26,572 bases of DNA from QYQL01 sp041674265 (GCA_041674265.1 JBAYWC010000029.1:1-26572), one strand, 5' to 3'. Shown: positions 1-7,856, numbered from the stretch's first letter. Numbers and translations are program-made. Notes: generated by a model from the letters alone, not told the origin.

Positions 1-353
1 ACGCAAGGCCCGCCAAAAGCAGCCCACGTCGGCACTTGCCCCCAAAGGCATCTGCTGGCCAAGCAAACCGCAGAGGAATGGGATGCGTTTCGACAGAACT
101 TTGCGCGCCCGCCGGATGCAGCCCTCCTCGATCTCGGTGGCGGGTGGAGGCCTCGCGCCTCCGCCCGCCAAACCGAAACGCCCGTCCATCAGCGACTCGA
201 AGCGGCTCACCGCCATAGTGCGGTAGGGGAACATGCCGTGTGAAGCATTTGCTTGCCGAGGGGCTGCTGATGGAAGCCCGGTCGCCAGGCGACGAGGCGG
301 TCTTCTTCAACCTCAACTCACCGGGAGAACTCGCGGAATTGACATCCCCCTGA
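1..353 (+). pseudogene. Decayed or unassigned coding remnant at the window edge
   Basis: No intact gene is visible here. One forward frame is open from the window edge to a stop at 241-243 and contains a plausible protein-like stretch (LLAKQTAEEWDAFRQNF). A different forward frame is open from about 219 to a stop at 351-353 and reads KHLLAEGLLMEARS... FFNLNSPGELAEL, which loosely resembles the recognition helix and wing of a winged-helix (ArsR-like) regulator. The two pieces lie in different frames, which would fit a frameshifted or decaying gene whose 5' part is outside the window. The family assignment is a guess from the pattern only. The spacer 354-380 separates it from the convergent reductase gene. 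Confidence 0.2.
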
Positions 354-380
354 TCGGGGCGACGACAGCCCCGTCTCCCT

Positions 381-1364
381 TCAGGCCGCGAGATCGAGAA
401 TCACCTTGCCGCCGCGCTGCTCTCTGCCCGCCGCCTCCGCGGCCTCCACGACACGCGAGAGGGGATGAATTTTATGGACGGGAGTGAAAAGCGTTCCTGC
501 CTTCAGATGATGGGCGAGGGCGGCATAGGTTTCTTGCCGCGCGGCGTTCCCCGCGTTCTTTCTCCAGCGGTTGAGCCAGAACCCCCCGAATTTCAGATCC
601 TTGAAAATGAGAAGCCCGTTGGGAATTTTCAGAGCCTGTTTGCTCATCGCCCCAAATGTGATCATTGTTCCGCCAAGAGCGAGCGCGTTGGCGATATTCA
701 GGGCACTGGGACCTCCGACGGCATTGAGGGCAAGTTTCGGGCGGCTGCCTCCGCACAGGGTTTTCAATTCTTTTCTCAAGTCGCATTCCTCGGTGACGAC
801 GACGGTTCCTCCGGCGGCTTTCAGTTCCTCCACAAGTTCCGGACGGCGGACCACATTCAATGTTTTCCAGCCTAAAGCCCGCGCGAGCTGGATGACGCTG
901 CGTCCGACCCCGGAATTGGCGGCGTTCTGGACGATCCAATCCCCGGATTCGAGTTTCACGAAGTCATGCAGCATTCTCCAGGCGGTGGCCGGGTTCACGG
1001 TCAGCATCGCCGCCTGGAAAACATCCAGTCCATCGGGGAGGGGGATCACAGACCCTGCGGGCACAAGCATTTGTCGGCACCAAGTGCCAAAGGTCATGGG
1101 CAGAACAAGCTGGCCCGGCTTCAACTGCGGGACATCGGCCCCGGCGACCACCACCCGCCCGACCCCCTCGTTGCCGATGGTCGCGGGCAATTCCGGAAGA
1201 TCTCCGTACGTGCCTTCGATGACATTGAGATCCGCCGGGTTGATCGGGGCTGCCAGCATGTCCAAGAGAACTTCGCCCGGTCCCGGGGGGGGGAGGGAAA
1301 CATCTCCCAGGGTGAGCGAGTCGGCGGGTTTTCCAAATTGATGAAGTCGCGCGGCGATTGACAT
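381..1364 (-). CDS. MECR-type trans-2-enoyl thioester reductase (MDR superfamily)
   Basis: A 327-residue zinc-independent medium-chain dehydrogenase/reductase that most resembles mitochondrial 2-enoyl thioester reductase (MECR/Etr1). Those enzymes use NADPH to reduce trans-2-enoyl-CoA or -ACP in fatty acid synthesis. The N-terminal half carries INPADLNVIEGTYG, in which Tyr53 matches the catalytic tyrosine of MECR, followed by GNEGVG. The nucleotide-binding region reads NAANSGVGRSVIQLARALG with NVVRRPE after it, then LNAVGG and GGTMITFGAMSKQ. LLIFKDLKFGGFWLNRW is the typical MECR stretch near the end. No structural-zinc cysteine cluster is seen. The ATG at 1364 is preferred: it begins the family-typical N terminus (MSIAARLHQFG) and has AGGGA upstream, whereas the longer frame begins only with TTG at 1412. 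Substrate (fatty acyl versus quinone) is inferred. Confidence 0.85.
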   Translation of the reverse strand: MSIAARLHQFGKPADSLTLGDVSLPPPGPGEVLLDMLAAPINPADLNVIEGTYGDLPELPATIGNEGVGRVVVAGADVPQLKPGQLVLPMTFGTWCRQMLVPAGSVIPLPDGLDVFQAAMLTVNPATAWRMLHDFVKLESGDWIVQNAANSGVGRSVIQLARALGWKTLNVVRRPELVEELKAAGGTVVVTEECDLRKELKTLCGGSRPKLALNAVGGPSALNIANALALGGTMITFGAMSKQALKIPNGLLIFKDLKFGGFWLNRWRKNAGNAARQETYAALAHHLKAGTLFTPVHKIHPLSRVVEAAEAAGREQRGGKVILDLAA

Positions 1365-1706
1365 GGTGGCGATTTTCCCTGTTTGCGCACCGTAAGTCGA
1401 ACCGATTCTCAAGGGTGGCGTGTACGTGTATTTATTTAATGCAGATTAGGATACGTTTCCTAAATATAAAAGACACCATGTCCCGGCGGCCTTGAAAATG
1501 AGTATAAAGAGTCGAGTGGGGTTTATGGGACAGATGCGGGAACGCTACCGACAGCGTGGTCGGGAGGGGCGGGGCCGGCTGCTTGACGAGGCATGCATGT
1601 CTACGCCCGCGAGTGGGGGTGATTCCGAAACTTCTTCTGTCCGGCCATCGAGGCAAACTCGCTTCGTCCTCGCCAAGGGATGCGTTTCGCGATAGCAGTC
1701 GAGACC
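1365..1706. other. Divergent intergenic region between the reductase and hemB, with an inverted repeat
   Basis: This 342-base spacer holds the promoters of two divergent genes; I see no convincing gene in it. The part nearest the reductase is AT-rich. It contains a perfect 6-bp inverted repeat, TTAGGA (1446-1451) and TCCTAA (1458-1463), separated by TACGTT, immediately followed by TATAAA at 1465-1470 on the forward strand. This could be an operator next to a -10 element, but no good -35 is present at the right distance. The 3' part (about 1540-1680) is GC-rich with small hairpins such as ACGCT/AGCGT at 1542-1557. No riboswitch class was recognised. Confidence 0.3.
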
Positions 1707-2714
1707 ATGAAGTTGCATCTGCCGCGGCGCCTCCGCCGCCTGAGAAGGACGGAAAATCTCCGGCGCATGGTTCGTGAAACCCACCTGCATGCGGATGACC
1801 TGATCTGGCCGCTTTTCGTGCAGGAAGGCCCCACGTCTTCCGCGATTGATTCGATGCCGGGAGTTTCCAGAAATTCCATCGAATCCCTTGTCCAGTGCTG
1901 CCGGGAGGCGGAGGAATGGGGGATTCCCGCCGTGGCGATTTTTCCCTGTATCGGACAATCCCTGAAAGATCCCTGCGGCTCTCATGGACTGAGCCCGGAC
2001 AATCTTCTCTACCGGGCGATCCGGGCCGTGAAAGAGAAATGCCCGAACCTCGTCGTGATCGCCGATGTGGCGCTCGATCCTTATACTTCCCACGGCCACG
2101 ATGGCCTCTTGTCCCCGGATGGCCTGACGGTGGACAATGACCCGACCGTCGGAGTTCTTTGCCGGCTGGCTGTCATGGAAGCGGAGGCCGGGGCCGATGT
2201 GGTCGCCCCCTCGGATATGATGGATGGTCGTATCGGAGCCATCCGCAGGGCATTGGACGGGGCGGGACGCCAGGATGTCATAATAATTGCGTATTCCGCA
2301 AAGTTCACATCTTCGCTTTACGGCCCTTTTCGTGATGCGGTGAACAGCAAAATCGGGCAGGATGCCATCAGCAAGGCGACGTATCAAATGGATCCATCGA
2401 ATCGTCGGGAAGCTTGGTTTGAAGTTGAAATCGATGAATTGGAATCCGCTGATATAGTGATGATTAAGCCGGCATCACACTGCCTCGACATCATCCGTGA
2501 AGTAAGCGATAATGCTTCGGTCCCTGTGGCGGCTTATCAAGTGAGCGGGGAATACTCGCAGATCCAGGCTGCGGCGAAGCTGGGATGGTTGGACTACAAG
2601 CGATCCCGGAATGAGTCGTTGATTGCGATCAAGCGAGCGGGGGCGGATTTGATTCTGACCTATTTTGCAAGAGAGGTCGCTGAAGAAATTTCCCGCGGCC
2701 AGTTTTTCCGATAA
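1707..2714 (+). CDS. hemB: Delta-aminolevulinic acid dehydratase (porphobilinogen synthase)
   Basis: Condenses two molecules of 5-aminolevulinate to porphobilinogen, the second committed step of tetrapyrrole synthesis in the cytosol. The 335-residue product has the usual length. Schiff-base lysines are visible at Lys199 (IAYSAKFTSSLYGPF) and Lys254 (MIKPASHCLDI). The metal-site segment reads VALDPYTSHGHDGLL: Asp124 and Asp132 stand where zinc-dependent enzymes have cysteines, so this is the magnesium/aspartate-rich type. The N terminus RRLRRTENLRRMVRET...DDLIWPLFV is canonical. ATG 1707 is chosen over ATG 1680 because it gives the canonical N terminus and a GAG sits just upstream, while the AAGGG before 1680 abuts the codon. 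Its last 86 bases overlap the 3' end of the convergent dihydropyrimidinase gene. Confidence 0.96.
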   Translation: MKLHLPRRLRRLRRTENLRRMVRETHLHADDLIWPLFVQEGPTSSAIDSMPGVSRNSIESLVQCCREAEEWGIPAVAIFPCIGQSLKDPCGSHGLSPDNLLYRAIRAVKEKCPNLVVIADVALDPYTSHGHDGLLSPDGLTVDNDPTVGVLCRLAVMEAEAGADVVAPSDMMDGRIGAIRRALDGAGRQDVIIIAYSAKFTSSLYGPFRDAVNSKIGQDAISKATYQMDPSNRREAWFEVEIDELESADIVMIKPASHCLDIIREVSDNASVPVAAYQVSGEYSQIQAAAKLGWLDYKRSRNESLIAIKRAGADLILTYFAREVAEEISRGQFFR

Positions 2715-4041
2715 ACCGGCCGTCGCGGGCTGCGATTTCCCCGCGCACGGTGACTACCGAGGGCCTGCCTTGGATTTCCCAGCCTTCAAAGGCATTGTAA
2801 TCGACGGCTGAGGTCTGGGTCGAGGCGGAGAGGGTGCCCCGATACGAGGGATCGAAGACCACCAAATCGGCATCGCTGCCGGGTTGGACGGTTCCTTTTT
2901 TTGGGAAAAGGTTGAAGATTTTCGCCGCGTTGGTGCTGGCGATATTGACAAAGGTGTGGAGGTCGAGCCGACCCGCGCAGACTCCGTGGGTGTAGAGCAG
3001 CGAAACCCGGTCCTCGATCGAAGGGATGCCATTCGGGATTTTCGTGAAATCCGCCAGCCCCATGGGTTTTTGGGTCTCGAAGTCGAACGGGGCATGGTCG
3101 GTTCCGACCGTGGCGATCAGCCCCTGCCGAAGCGCGTTCCAAAGGATATTCTGATTTTTCTTGTCCCGAAGGGGAGGGGACATGACGAATTTCGAGCCTT
3201 CAAAATCCGGCTTCTCTGCCCAGGTCTTGTCCAACACAAGATATTGGATGAGGGTTTCCACGCTTACGTCCACGCCGCGCAGGCGGGCACGGACCGCTTC
3301 CTCCAGAGACTCCTGGCAACTGAGGTGAACGATGTAAACCGTGGCGCCGGCGGCTTCCGCGAAGGTCATGAGGTGATGAACCCCTTCCGCTTCGACGCGG
3401 GGCGGGCGGCTTTCATGGTGCCATTCCGGGCCGGTTTTTCCCTCCGAGAGCAGTTTCTTTTGGAGTTCGTGGATCAAGGTTTCATTTTCACAATGGGCGG
3501 TGGTCACCACGCCGAGTTCGCGGGCGAGCCGGAGGATGGCGAACAGCTCCGAATCGTCGATTCCAAACGCGCCTTTGTAGGCGAGGAAGATTTTGAACGA
3601 CTGGACGCCCCCGGAAACGATTTTCCGCAGCTGATCCTCCGCTCCGCCGTGGAATCGGGTGATTCCCATATGGAAGGTGTAATCGCAGCACGCCTTCCCC
3701 TCGGCTTGGGATTTCCATGTGGCGAATCCTTCGGCGGGTCCCTCCGACCGCGACGGACAACACATGTCAAAGATGGTCGTGGTTCCGCCGACCACCGCGG
3801 CCTGCGTGCCCGTGGCGTAGGTGTCTTTGGAAAATGTCCCCATGAACGGCAGGTAAATGTGGGTGTGCGGATCGATGAACCCGGGGAACACATATTTTCC
3901 CGTCGCGTCCACGATTTCGGTGCCGGCCGGAGCGGGGAGGTTCTTGTCGATGCGGGTGATCGTCTCGCCCTCGCACCAGATGTCCGCCACGAACCGCGAA
4001 GACCCTGTCACAATTTCCCCGTTCTTTATCAGGAGTGCCAT
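2629..4041 (-). CDS. Dihydropyrimidinase / D-hydantoinase
   Basis: A cyclic-amidohydrolase of 470 residues that opens dihydropyrimidine or hydantoin rings, as in reductive pyrimidine breakdown. All metal and catalytic positions are present: His59 and His61 in DPHTHIYLPF, the carboxylated lysine Lys150 in QSFKIFLAYKGAFG, His183 in TTAHCENE, His239 in VHLSCQESLE, and Asp315 in TVGTDHAPFDF. The C terminus has the family-typical GRGKFLQRPL followed by about ten extra residues. ATG 4041 (MALLIKNGEIVTG) matches the usual N terminus; the 60 codons of open frame upstream look non-coding. The 3' end overlaps hemB by 86 bases on the opposite strand. No other pyrimidine-degradation gene is in the window, so the physiological substrate is open. 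Confidence 0.93.
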   Translation of the reverse strand: MALLIKNGEIVTGSSRFVADIWCEGETITRIDKNLPAPAGTEIVDATGKYVFPGFIDPHTHIYLPFMGTFSKDTYATGTQAAVVGGTTTIFDMCCPSRSEGPAEGFATWKSQAEGKACCDYTFHMGITRFHGGAEDQLRKIVSGGVQSFKIFLAYKGAFGIDDSELFAILRLARELGVVTTAHCENETLIHELQKKLLSEGKTGPEWHHESRPPRVEAEGVHHLMTFAEAAGATVYIVHLSCQESLEEAVRARLRGVDVSVETLIQYLVLDKTWAEKPDFEGSKFVMSPPLRDKKNQNILWNALRQGLIATVGTDHAPFDFETQKPMGLADFTKIPNGIPSIEDRVSLLYTHGVCAGRLDLHTFVNIASTNAAKIFNLFPKKGTVQPGSDADLVVFDPSYRGTLSASTQTSAVDYNAFEGWEIQGRPSVVTVRGEIAARDGRFIGKTGRGKFLQRPLLQNRSESNPPPLA

Positions 4042-4077
4042 GCGGGATATCAAAGCACGGAGTGATTTGTCTCCATA

Positions 4078-4090
4078 GGAAAATTTTTCC
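4078..4090. promoter_or_regulatory. Palindrome in the divergent dihydropyrimidinase/IMPase spacer
   Basis: GGAAAATTTTTCC is a perfect inverted repeat (arms GGAAAA and TTTTCC, one central base) in the 113-base spacer between two divergent starts. Its position would suit an operator or an AT-rich promoter element. It could equally be chance in AT-rich DNA. Confidence 0.2.
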
Positions 4091-4154
4091 GAGATGCGGC
4101 ATGGGCGTTTGCGGGATTGATGCCCCCGCCCATTCATGGTTTGCTCATTGGCCG

Positions 4155-4901
4155 ATGAGGAAGATATTTTTGGAATTGGCCGAAGAAGCCGCCCAGGCGG
4201 CGGGAGGGTTGCTGCGATCACAATTCGGACGGCCCTTGACGGTGGATGAATGCCATGCGCATGACATCAAGCTGGAACTGGACAAGCGAAGCCAGGCGCT
4301 GATCGAGTCCCTGATCCTCTCCCGGTTTCCCGATCATGCGATCTACGGCGAGGAAGGGATCCGGGGCGACCAGAACAGCGAGTATCAATGGATCATCGAT
4401 CCCATCGACGGAACGGTGAACTATTTTTACTCGATCCCGCATTTCGCGATCAGCATCGCCCTTCGACAGGCTGGAAAAATCGTCGCCGGCACCATTTACG
4501 ATCCGATGCGCGACGAATTGTGGTCGGTCTCGACCGGCGACACACCCACCCTGAACGGACAAGCGATCCGCGTCAGCGAACGCGCCAGTCTCGGTGAGGC
4601 GATCGTCTCGGTGGGCGTTGCAAAATCGATCGATTCGATCAACAGCAGCCTGCCCCTGTTCGAAAAGATGGTCCGTAGCGCCAGAAAATGCCGGATGATG
4701 GGAAGCGCCTCGCTGGACATCGCCTATGTGGCCTGCGGGCGGCTGGATGCCTACATCGAGAGCGCGATCAGCCTGTGGGACGTGGCGGCGGGCATCCTCC
4801 TGGTCGAAGCCGCGGGCGGCACCGTACGATTGACTCCCCACGCGAATCAGGCGGACAAGCATGCCATCGTGGCCACGAGCGGAAAAATCGATTTGTCATG
4901 A
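4155..4901 (+). CDS. Inositol monophosphatase family protein (SuhB-like)
   Basis: A 248-residue member of the Mg-dependent, lithium-sensitive phosphatase family that dephosphorylates inositol-1-phosphate or related sugar phosphates. Metal ligands are visible: Glu66/Glu67 in IYGEEG, Asp82 and Asp85 in WIIDPIDGTVNY, and Asp209 in SLWDVAAGILLVEAAGG. The segment SASLDIAYVACGRLDAY is also typical. ATG 4155 gives the family-length N terminus (MRKIFLELAEEAAQAAG); no strong Shine-Dalgarno sequence precedes it. Its stop codon overlaps the ispF start (ATGA at 4898-4901), so the two are probably translated together. The true substrate, such as inositol phosphate, a histidinol-phosphate-type compound or PAP, cannot be told from sequence alone. 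Confidence 0.9.
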   Translation: MRKIFLELAEEAAQAAGGLLRSQFGRPLTVDECHAHDIKLELDKRSQALIESLILSRFPDHAIYGEEGIRGDQNSEYQWIIDPIDGTVNYFYSIPHFAISIALRQAGKIVAGTIYDPMRDELWSVSTGDTPTLNGQAIRVSERASLGEAIVSVGVAKSIDSINSSLPLFEKMVRSARKCRMMGSASLDIAYVACGRLDAYIESAISLWDVAAGILLVEAAGGTVRLTPHANQADKHAIVATSGKIDLS

Positions 4902-5380
4902 TTGCCACCGGGATCGGATACGATGTGCATCGGCTGGCGCTGGATCGTCCGCTGGTTCTCGGCGGAGTCCGGATCGAGCATTCCCTGGGTTTGGAGGGTC
5001 ACTCCGATGCGGATGTCCTTTGCCACGCGATCGCCGATGCTCTGCTCGGAGCCGCCGGGGAACCGGATATCGGCCACATGTTTCCCAACACGGATCTCTC
5101 GATCCGGGGCATCAGCAGCCTCGATATTCTTCGCAAAGTCCGCATGCGCTTGGATGAGCTCTCGGTCGCGATTCACAATGTCGATGCCACGCTCATCGCC
5201 GAAGAACCCCGCATCTCCCCCCACCTCTCCGCCATGAAAGAAAATGTGGGAAAAGCTCTCGGACTGCCGGTCTCGCGGGTTGGAATCAAGGCCACCACGA
5301 ATGAGGGAATGGGATTCCCGGGCCGCGGAGAAGGCATGGCGGCCCTCTCCAGCGCCTGCGTCCAACGCCCCGAACCCTGA
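4898..5380 (+). CDS. ispF: 2-C-methyl-D-erythritol 2,4-cyclodiphosphate synthase
   Basis: Catalyses ring closure of CDP-methylerythritol 2-phosphate with release of CMP, step five of the MEP isoprenoid pathway. The 160-residue product has the standard length. Zinc ligands Asp9 and His11 lie in GIGYDVHRL and His43 in DADVLCHAIADALLGA; DIGHMFPNTD follows. The C-terminal cytidine/diphosphate-binding segment KATTNEGMGFPGRGEGMAAL is canonical. The ATG overlaps the stop of the upstream phosphatase gene, and no other MEP-pathway gene is present in this window. Two hairpins follow the stop codon. Confidence 0.96.
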   Translation: MIATGIGYDVHRLALDRPLVLGGVRIEHSLGLEGHSDADVLCHAIADALLGAAGEPDIGHMFPNTDLSIRGISSLDILRKVRMRLDELSVAIHNVDATLIAEEPRISPHLSAMKENVGKALGLPVSRVGIKATTNEGMGFPGRGEGMAALSSACVQRPEP

Positions 5381-5414
5381 CGACCGCCCATCCTGAAAAA
5401 GCCCCCGCGCGCGT

Positions 5415-5454
5415 GAAACAAATCATCGGCGCGATCGCACCGATGATTTGTTTC
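5415..5454. terminator. Perfect 15-bp hairpin downstream of ispF
   Basis: GAAACAAATCATCGG (5415-5429) pairs perfectly with CCGATGATTTGTTTC (5440-5454) around a 10-base loop that itself contains the palindrome GCGATCGC (5431-5438). It lies 34 bases past the ispF stop in a convergent spacer. No T tract follows on either strand, so it is not a textbook intrinsic terminator. It may stabilise the 3' end of the ispF mRNA or act as a bidirectional terminator or protein-binding site. Confidence 0.5.
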
Positions 5455-5479
5455 CTGCCGGTTCGGATTGAAAAGTTGT

Positions 5480-5607
5480 CTTGCCTCTGTTTCTTGGCAC
5501 GGCCCCTGCTTTCTCACCGGTCAAAGGGAGCAGCCCGGTCGGAGGGCAGACAGTCAGAGGCAAGGGGGAAGCTTTTGGCGACGGGCCGACCGGGCTGTAC
5601 TTTTTTT
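5480..5607 (+). ncRNA. Candidate structured RNA or long-loop terminator with interleaved stems
   Basis: Two long perfect inverted repeats interleave here. Stem A is CTTGCCTCTG (5480-5489) with CAGAGGCAAG (5555-5564). Stem B is CAGCCCGGTCGG (5531-5542) with CCGACCGGGCTG (5586-5597). One strand of A lies inside the loop of B, so they must form a pseudoknot or be alternatives. A T7 run (5601-5607) follows stem B, giving it the form of an intrinsic terminator on the forward strand. A short CTGCT/AGCAG pair at about 5507-5533 offers a further alternative. The layout would suit a small RNA or an attenuator-like switch reading from ispF, but no known class was recognised and no downstream forward gene is present. 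Confidence 0.4.
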
Positions 5608-5678
5608 GTCGGGGCGGGGGGGGCGGGCTTTCCTGACCTAACCACATGTCTGATCCACCTTGATTTGCGTGCAGATCC

Positions 5679-6776
5679 TTACCCAAAGAGACCTTTTTTC
5701 TTCGGTATCTCGCGGGTCAATGCCTCGAAGCGCGCACGGTCGCGCGCGTTGGCGATCGCATATTCTTTCGAAATCTGGAGCGACAAATACAAGCCGGCCA
5801 GATCTTCGTCGATCGTGTGCATGCCGTCCTTGGCGCCGATTTCGATGAGTCCGACGAGCTGTTCCCAGCGCCGCTCGCGAATACAGGCCTGCACGCCCGG
5901 GTTGGCCACGAGGGTCTCCGTGGCGAGCACCCGGCCCGATCCGTCTTCCTTGGGGATTAGCCGTTGGGAGATCACGGCTTGGAGGGCGTTGGCCAACTGC
6001 GCCACGATCTGGGGCTGTTGCTCGCCGGAAAAGGCATCCACCATCCGGTCGATCGCCTTCGGCGCATCGATGGTGTGCAGGGTGGCAATGACGAGATGCC
6101 CGGTCTCGGCGGCGGTGATCGCCGCGCTGATCGTTTCCGGGTCGCGCATCTCCCCGACAAGAATGACATCCGGGTCCTGACGGAGTGTGTGGCGGAGCGC
6201 CTCACCGAAGGACTTTGTGTCGCTCCCGATTTCCCTTTGCTTCACCACGCTCCGCGCATTTTGGAAGATGTATTCCACGGGATCCTCGACCGTCACAATG
6301 ACACCGCTGAGCTGCCGGCTGATATGCTGGATCATCGAGGCCATCGTGGTGCTCTTGCCGGAGCCCGTGATGCCTGTCACGAGAACGAGCCCGCGCCGGA
6401 GAGCGCAGATTTCGAAAATGCTTTGCCGGTGCCCGAGTTGTCCCAGCTCCGGAATCACATTCGCAATGTAACGGAATGCGGCTTCCAGCGCGCCACGGCT
6501 GTAGTGGGCGTTTGCGCGGAATCGACCGATCCCCTCGACCTGGAGGGCAAAATCCAGCTCCCATTCCTGCTCGAGCCTCGCCCGCTGGGCCTCTGTCAGT
6601 ATTCCGGTGATGAGTTCATGGCAAAATTGCACCGTCACCGCGCGGTCCTCGAGGGGAGCGAGGCTTCCATTGATGCGCACCATCGGGGGCGCGTCGGCGC
6701 AAAGGTGCAGGTCGGAGGCCCCGGCTGCCACCGAGCGGGACAACAGATCCACCAAATCAAACGGGTTGTTTTCCAT
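5679..6776 (-). CDS. pilT: Twitching motility retraction ATPase PilT
   Basis: A 365-residue hexameric ATPase of the type IV pilus retraction class, expected at the cytoplasmic face of the pilus base. The N-terminal domain has GASDLHLCADAPPMVRING. Walker A is GITGSGKST (135-143), the Asp box lies in TVEDPVEYIFQN, Walker B is DPDVILVGEMRD (201-212), and the His box is ETGHLVIATLHTIDA. The C-terminal helix region has NPGVQACIRERRWEQL...GMHTIDEDLAGLY, which corresponds to the PilT AIRNLIRE region in diverged form. The start lies three bases after the stop of the upstream pilT-like gene, and AGGAG inside the end of that gene provides its ribosome site, so the two form one operon. The gene converges on ispF. 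Confidence 0.93.
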   Translation of the reverse strand: MENNPFDLVDLLSRSVAAGASDLHLCADAPPMVRINGSLAPLEDRAVTVQFCHELITGILTEAQRARLEQEWELDFALQVEGIGRFRANAHYSRGALEAAFRYIANVIPELGQLGHRQSIFEICALRRGLVLVTGITGSGKSTTMASMIQHISRQLSGVIVTVEDPVEYIFQNARSVVKQREIGSDTKSFGEALRHTLRQDPDVILVGEMRDPETISAAITAAETGHLVIATLHTIDAPKAIDRMVDAFSGEQQPQIVAQLANALQAVISQRLIPKEDGSGRVLATETLVANPGVQACIRERRWEQLVGLIEIGAKDGMHTIDEDLAGLYLSLQISKEYAIANARDRARFEALTREIPKKKGLFG

Positions 6777-6779
6777 ATC

Positions 6780-7856
6780 CTATCTCCTGGTTGCCTGCAT
6801 CGAGGAACTGATCCCGCGCAGGGTGCGCGCAAGTTCCTGCGGGTTGTCGGCATTTTCCAAAGCCACGGCCTCGTCCACGATCCCATTGCGGACGAGTTGC
6901 AGAAGCGAATCCGCAAAGGAGCGGACATTCCGGGGATCCCCGCGCGAGATGAAGTCCTGAAGTTCGTCCATGCGCCCCTCCACGACGAGCCTCCTGGACG
7001 AGGCTTCATTGGAAAAATATTCGGAGAGCAGCGCCCGTCCTCCTGAAACCGCAGGCAGGAGCCGCTGGCAGAGGACCCCGTGGAGCTGCGTGGCGAGAGT
7101 CTTGCGGACCGATTCCCTCTCGTCGGGAGGGAACAGCAATTCCAGTCGCGTCACGACATCCGCACACCCGGCGGCATGAACCGTCGCGAAGACGAGATGA
7201 CCGGTCTCCGCCGCCTGGATCGCCGTGATCGCCGAGGGCGCGTCGCGGATTTCCCCAAGAAAAATGACATCCGGGTTCTGCCGCAACGACCGGCGCAGCC
7301 CCTCCGCGAAGGACGGTGTGTCAATCCCGACTTCCCGCTGGGTGAAAAAAGACATCTTGCCCGTGAAAAGAAACTCGACCGGATCTTCGATGGTGACGAT
7401 GTGGCGGGCCATCGACTCGTTGATCCACTCCAGCACGGAGGCCATCGTCGTGGATTTTCCCGATCCTGTCGGCCCGCAGACGATCACAATTCCGGAGGGG
7501 CGCGCAGCCCAGTCGCGGAGGAGTTCGCCGGGAAGCCCGAGAGATTCCATGCGGGGGATTTGGTTTTGGATGCGGCGGAGCACCGCTCCCCTGTTGCCGA
7601 GTTGCCTGAGCAGATTGACGCGGAAACGGACCCCGTCCTCTGTTGTCAGGCTGGCGTCCCGATCCATTTCGCTTCCTTCCGCCCCGCAGGCAATCCACAG
7701 GGCCGCCATGTCCTGCTCGCCGGGAAGCTCGGATTCCACGGGCGCAAGCCGGCCATCGATGCGAAAAACCGCCGCCTTTCCGGAACGCAGAATGACATCC
7801 GAGGCGCCGTTCGCCACGGCCGCCTGGAGGATTCCATCGAGCAACGGGGAGATCAT
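6780..7856 (-). CDS. Second PilT/PilU-like type IV pilus ATPase
   Basis: A 358-residue paralogue of the downstream pilT. Visible motifs are NGASDVILRSGKAAVFRIDG near the N terminus, Walker A GPTGSGKST (128-136), Asp box TIEDPVEFLFTGK, Walker B NPDVIFLGEIRD (194-205), and the His box ETGHLVFATVHAAG, where the usual LHTxxA reads VHAAGC. The region between the N-terminal domain and Walker A is shorter and more diverged than in PilT, and the C-terminal AIRNLIRE-like region is poorly conserved (VVEGRMDELQDFI). It probably acts as a PilU-like accessory retraction ATPase with the adjacent PilT; this is inference from family and synteny. No clear Shine-Dalgarno sequence precedes the ATG. Confidence 0.88.
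   Translation of the reverse strand: MISPLLDGILQAAVANGASDVILRSGKAAVFRIDGRLAPVESELPGEQDMAALWIACGAEGSEMDRDASLTTEDGVRFRVNLLRQLGNRGAVLRRIQNQIPRMESLGLPGELLRDWAARPSGIVIVCGPTGSGKSTTMASVLEWINESMARHIVTIEDPVEFLFTGKMSFFTQREVGIDTPSFAEGLRRSLRQNPDVIFLGEIRDAPSAITAIQAAETGHLVFATVHAAGCADVVTRLELLFPPDERESVRKTLATQLHGVLCQRLLPAVSGGRALLSEYFSNEASSRRLVVEGRMDELQDFISRGDPRNVRSFADSLLQLVRNGIVDEAVALENADNPQELARTLRGISSSMQATRR

Noticed and set aside
2884..4065. 393-codon forward frame
   Set aside because: It is antisense to the dihydropyrimidinase, whose catalytic residues are all present on the other strand.
5480..5564. Bacterial SRP (4.5S) RNA
   Set aside because: GGGAGCAGCC recalls SRP domain IV, but the GGAA tetraloop and the matching opposite strand are missing.
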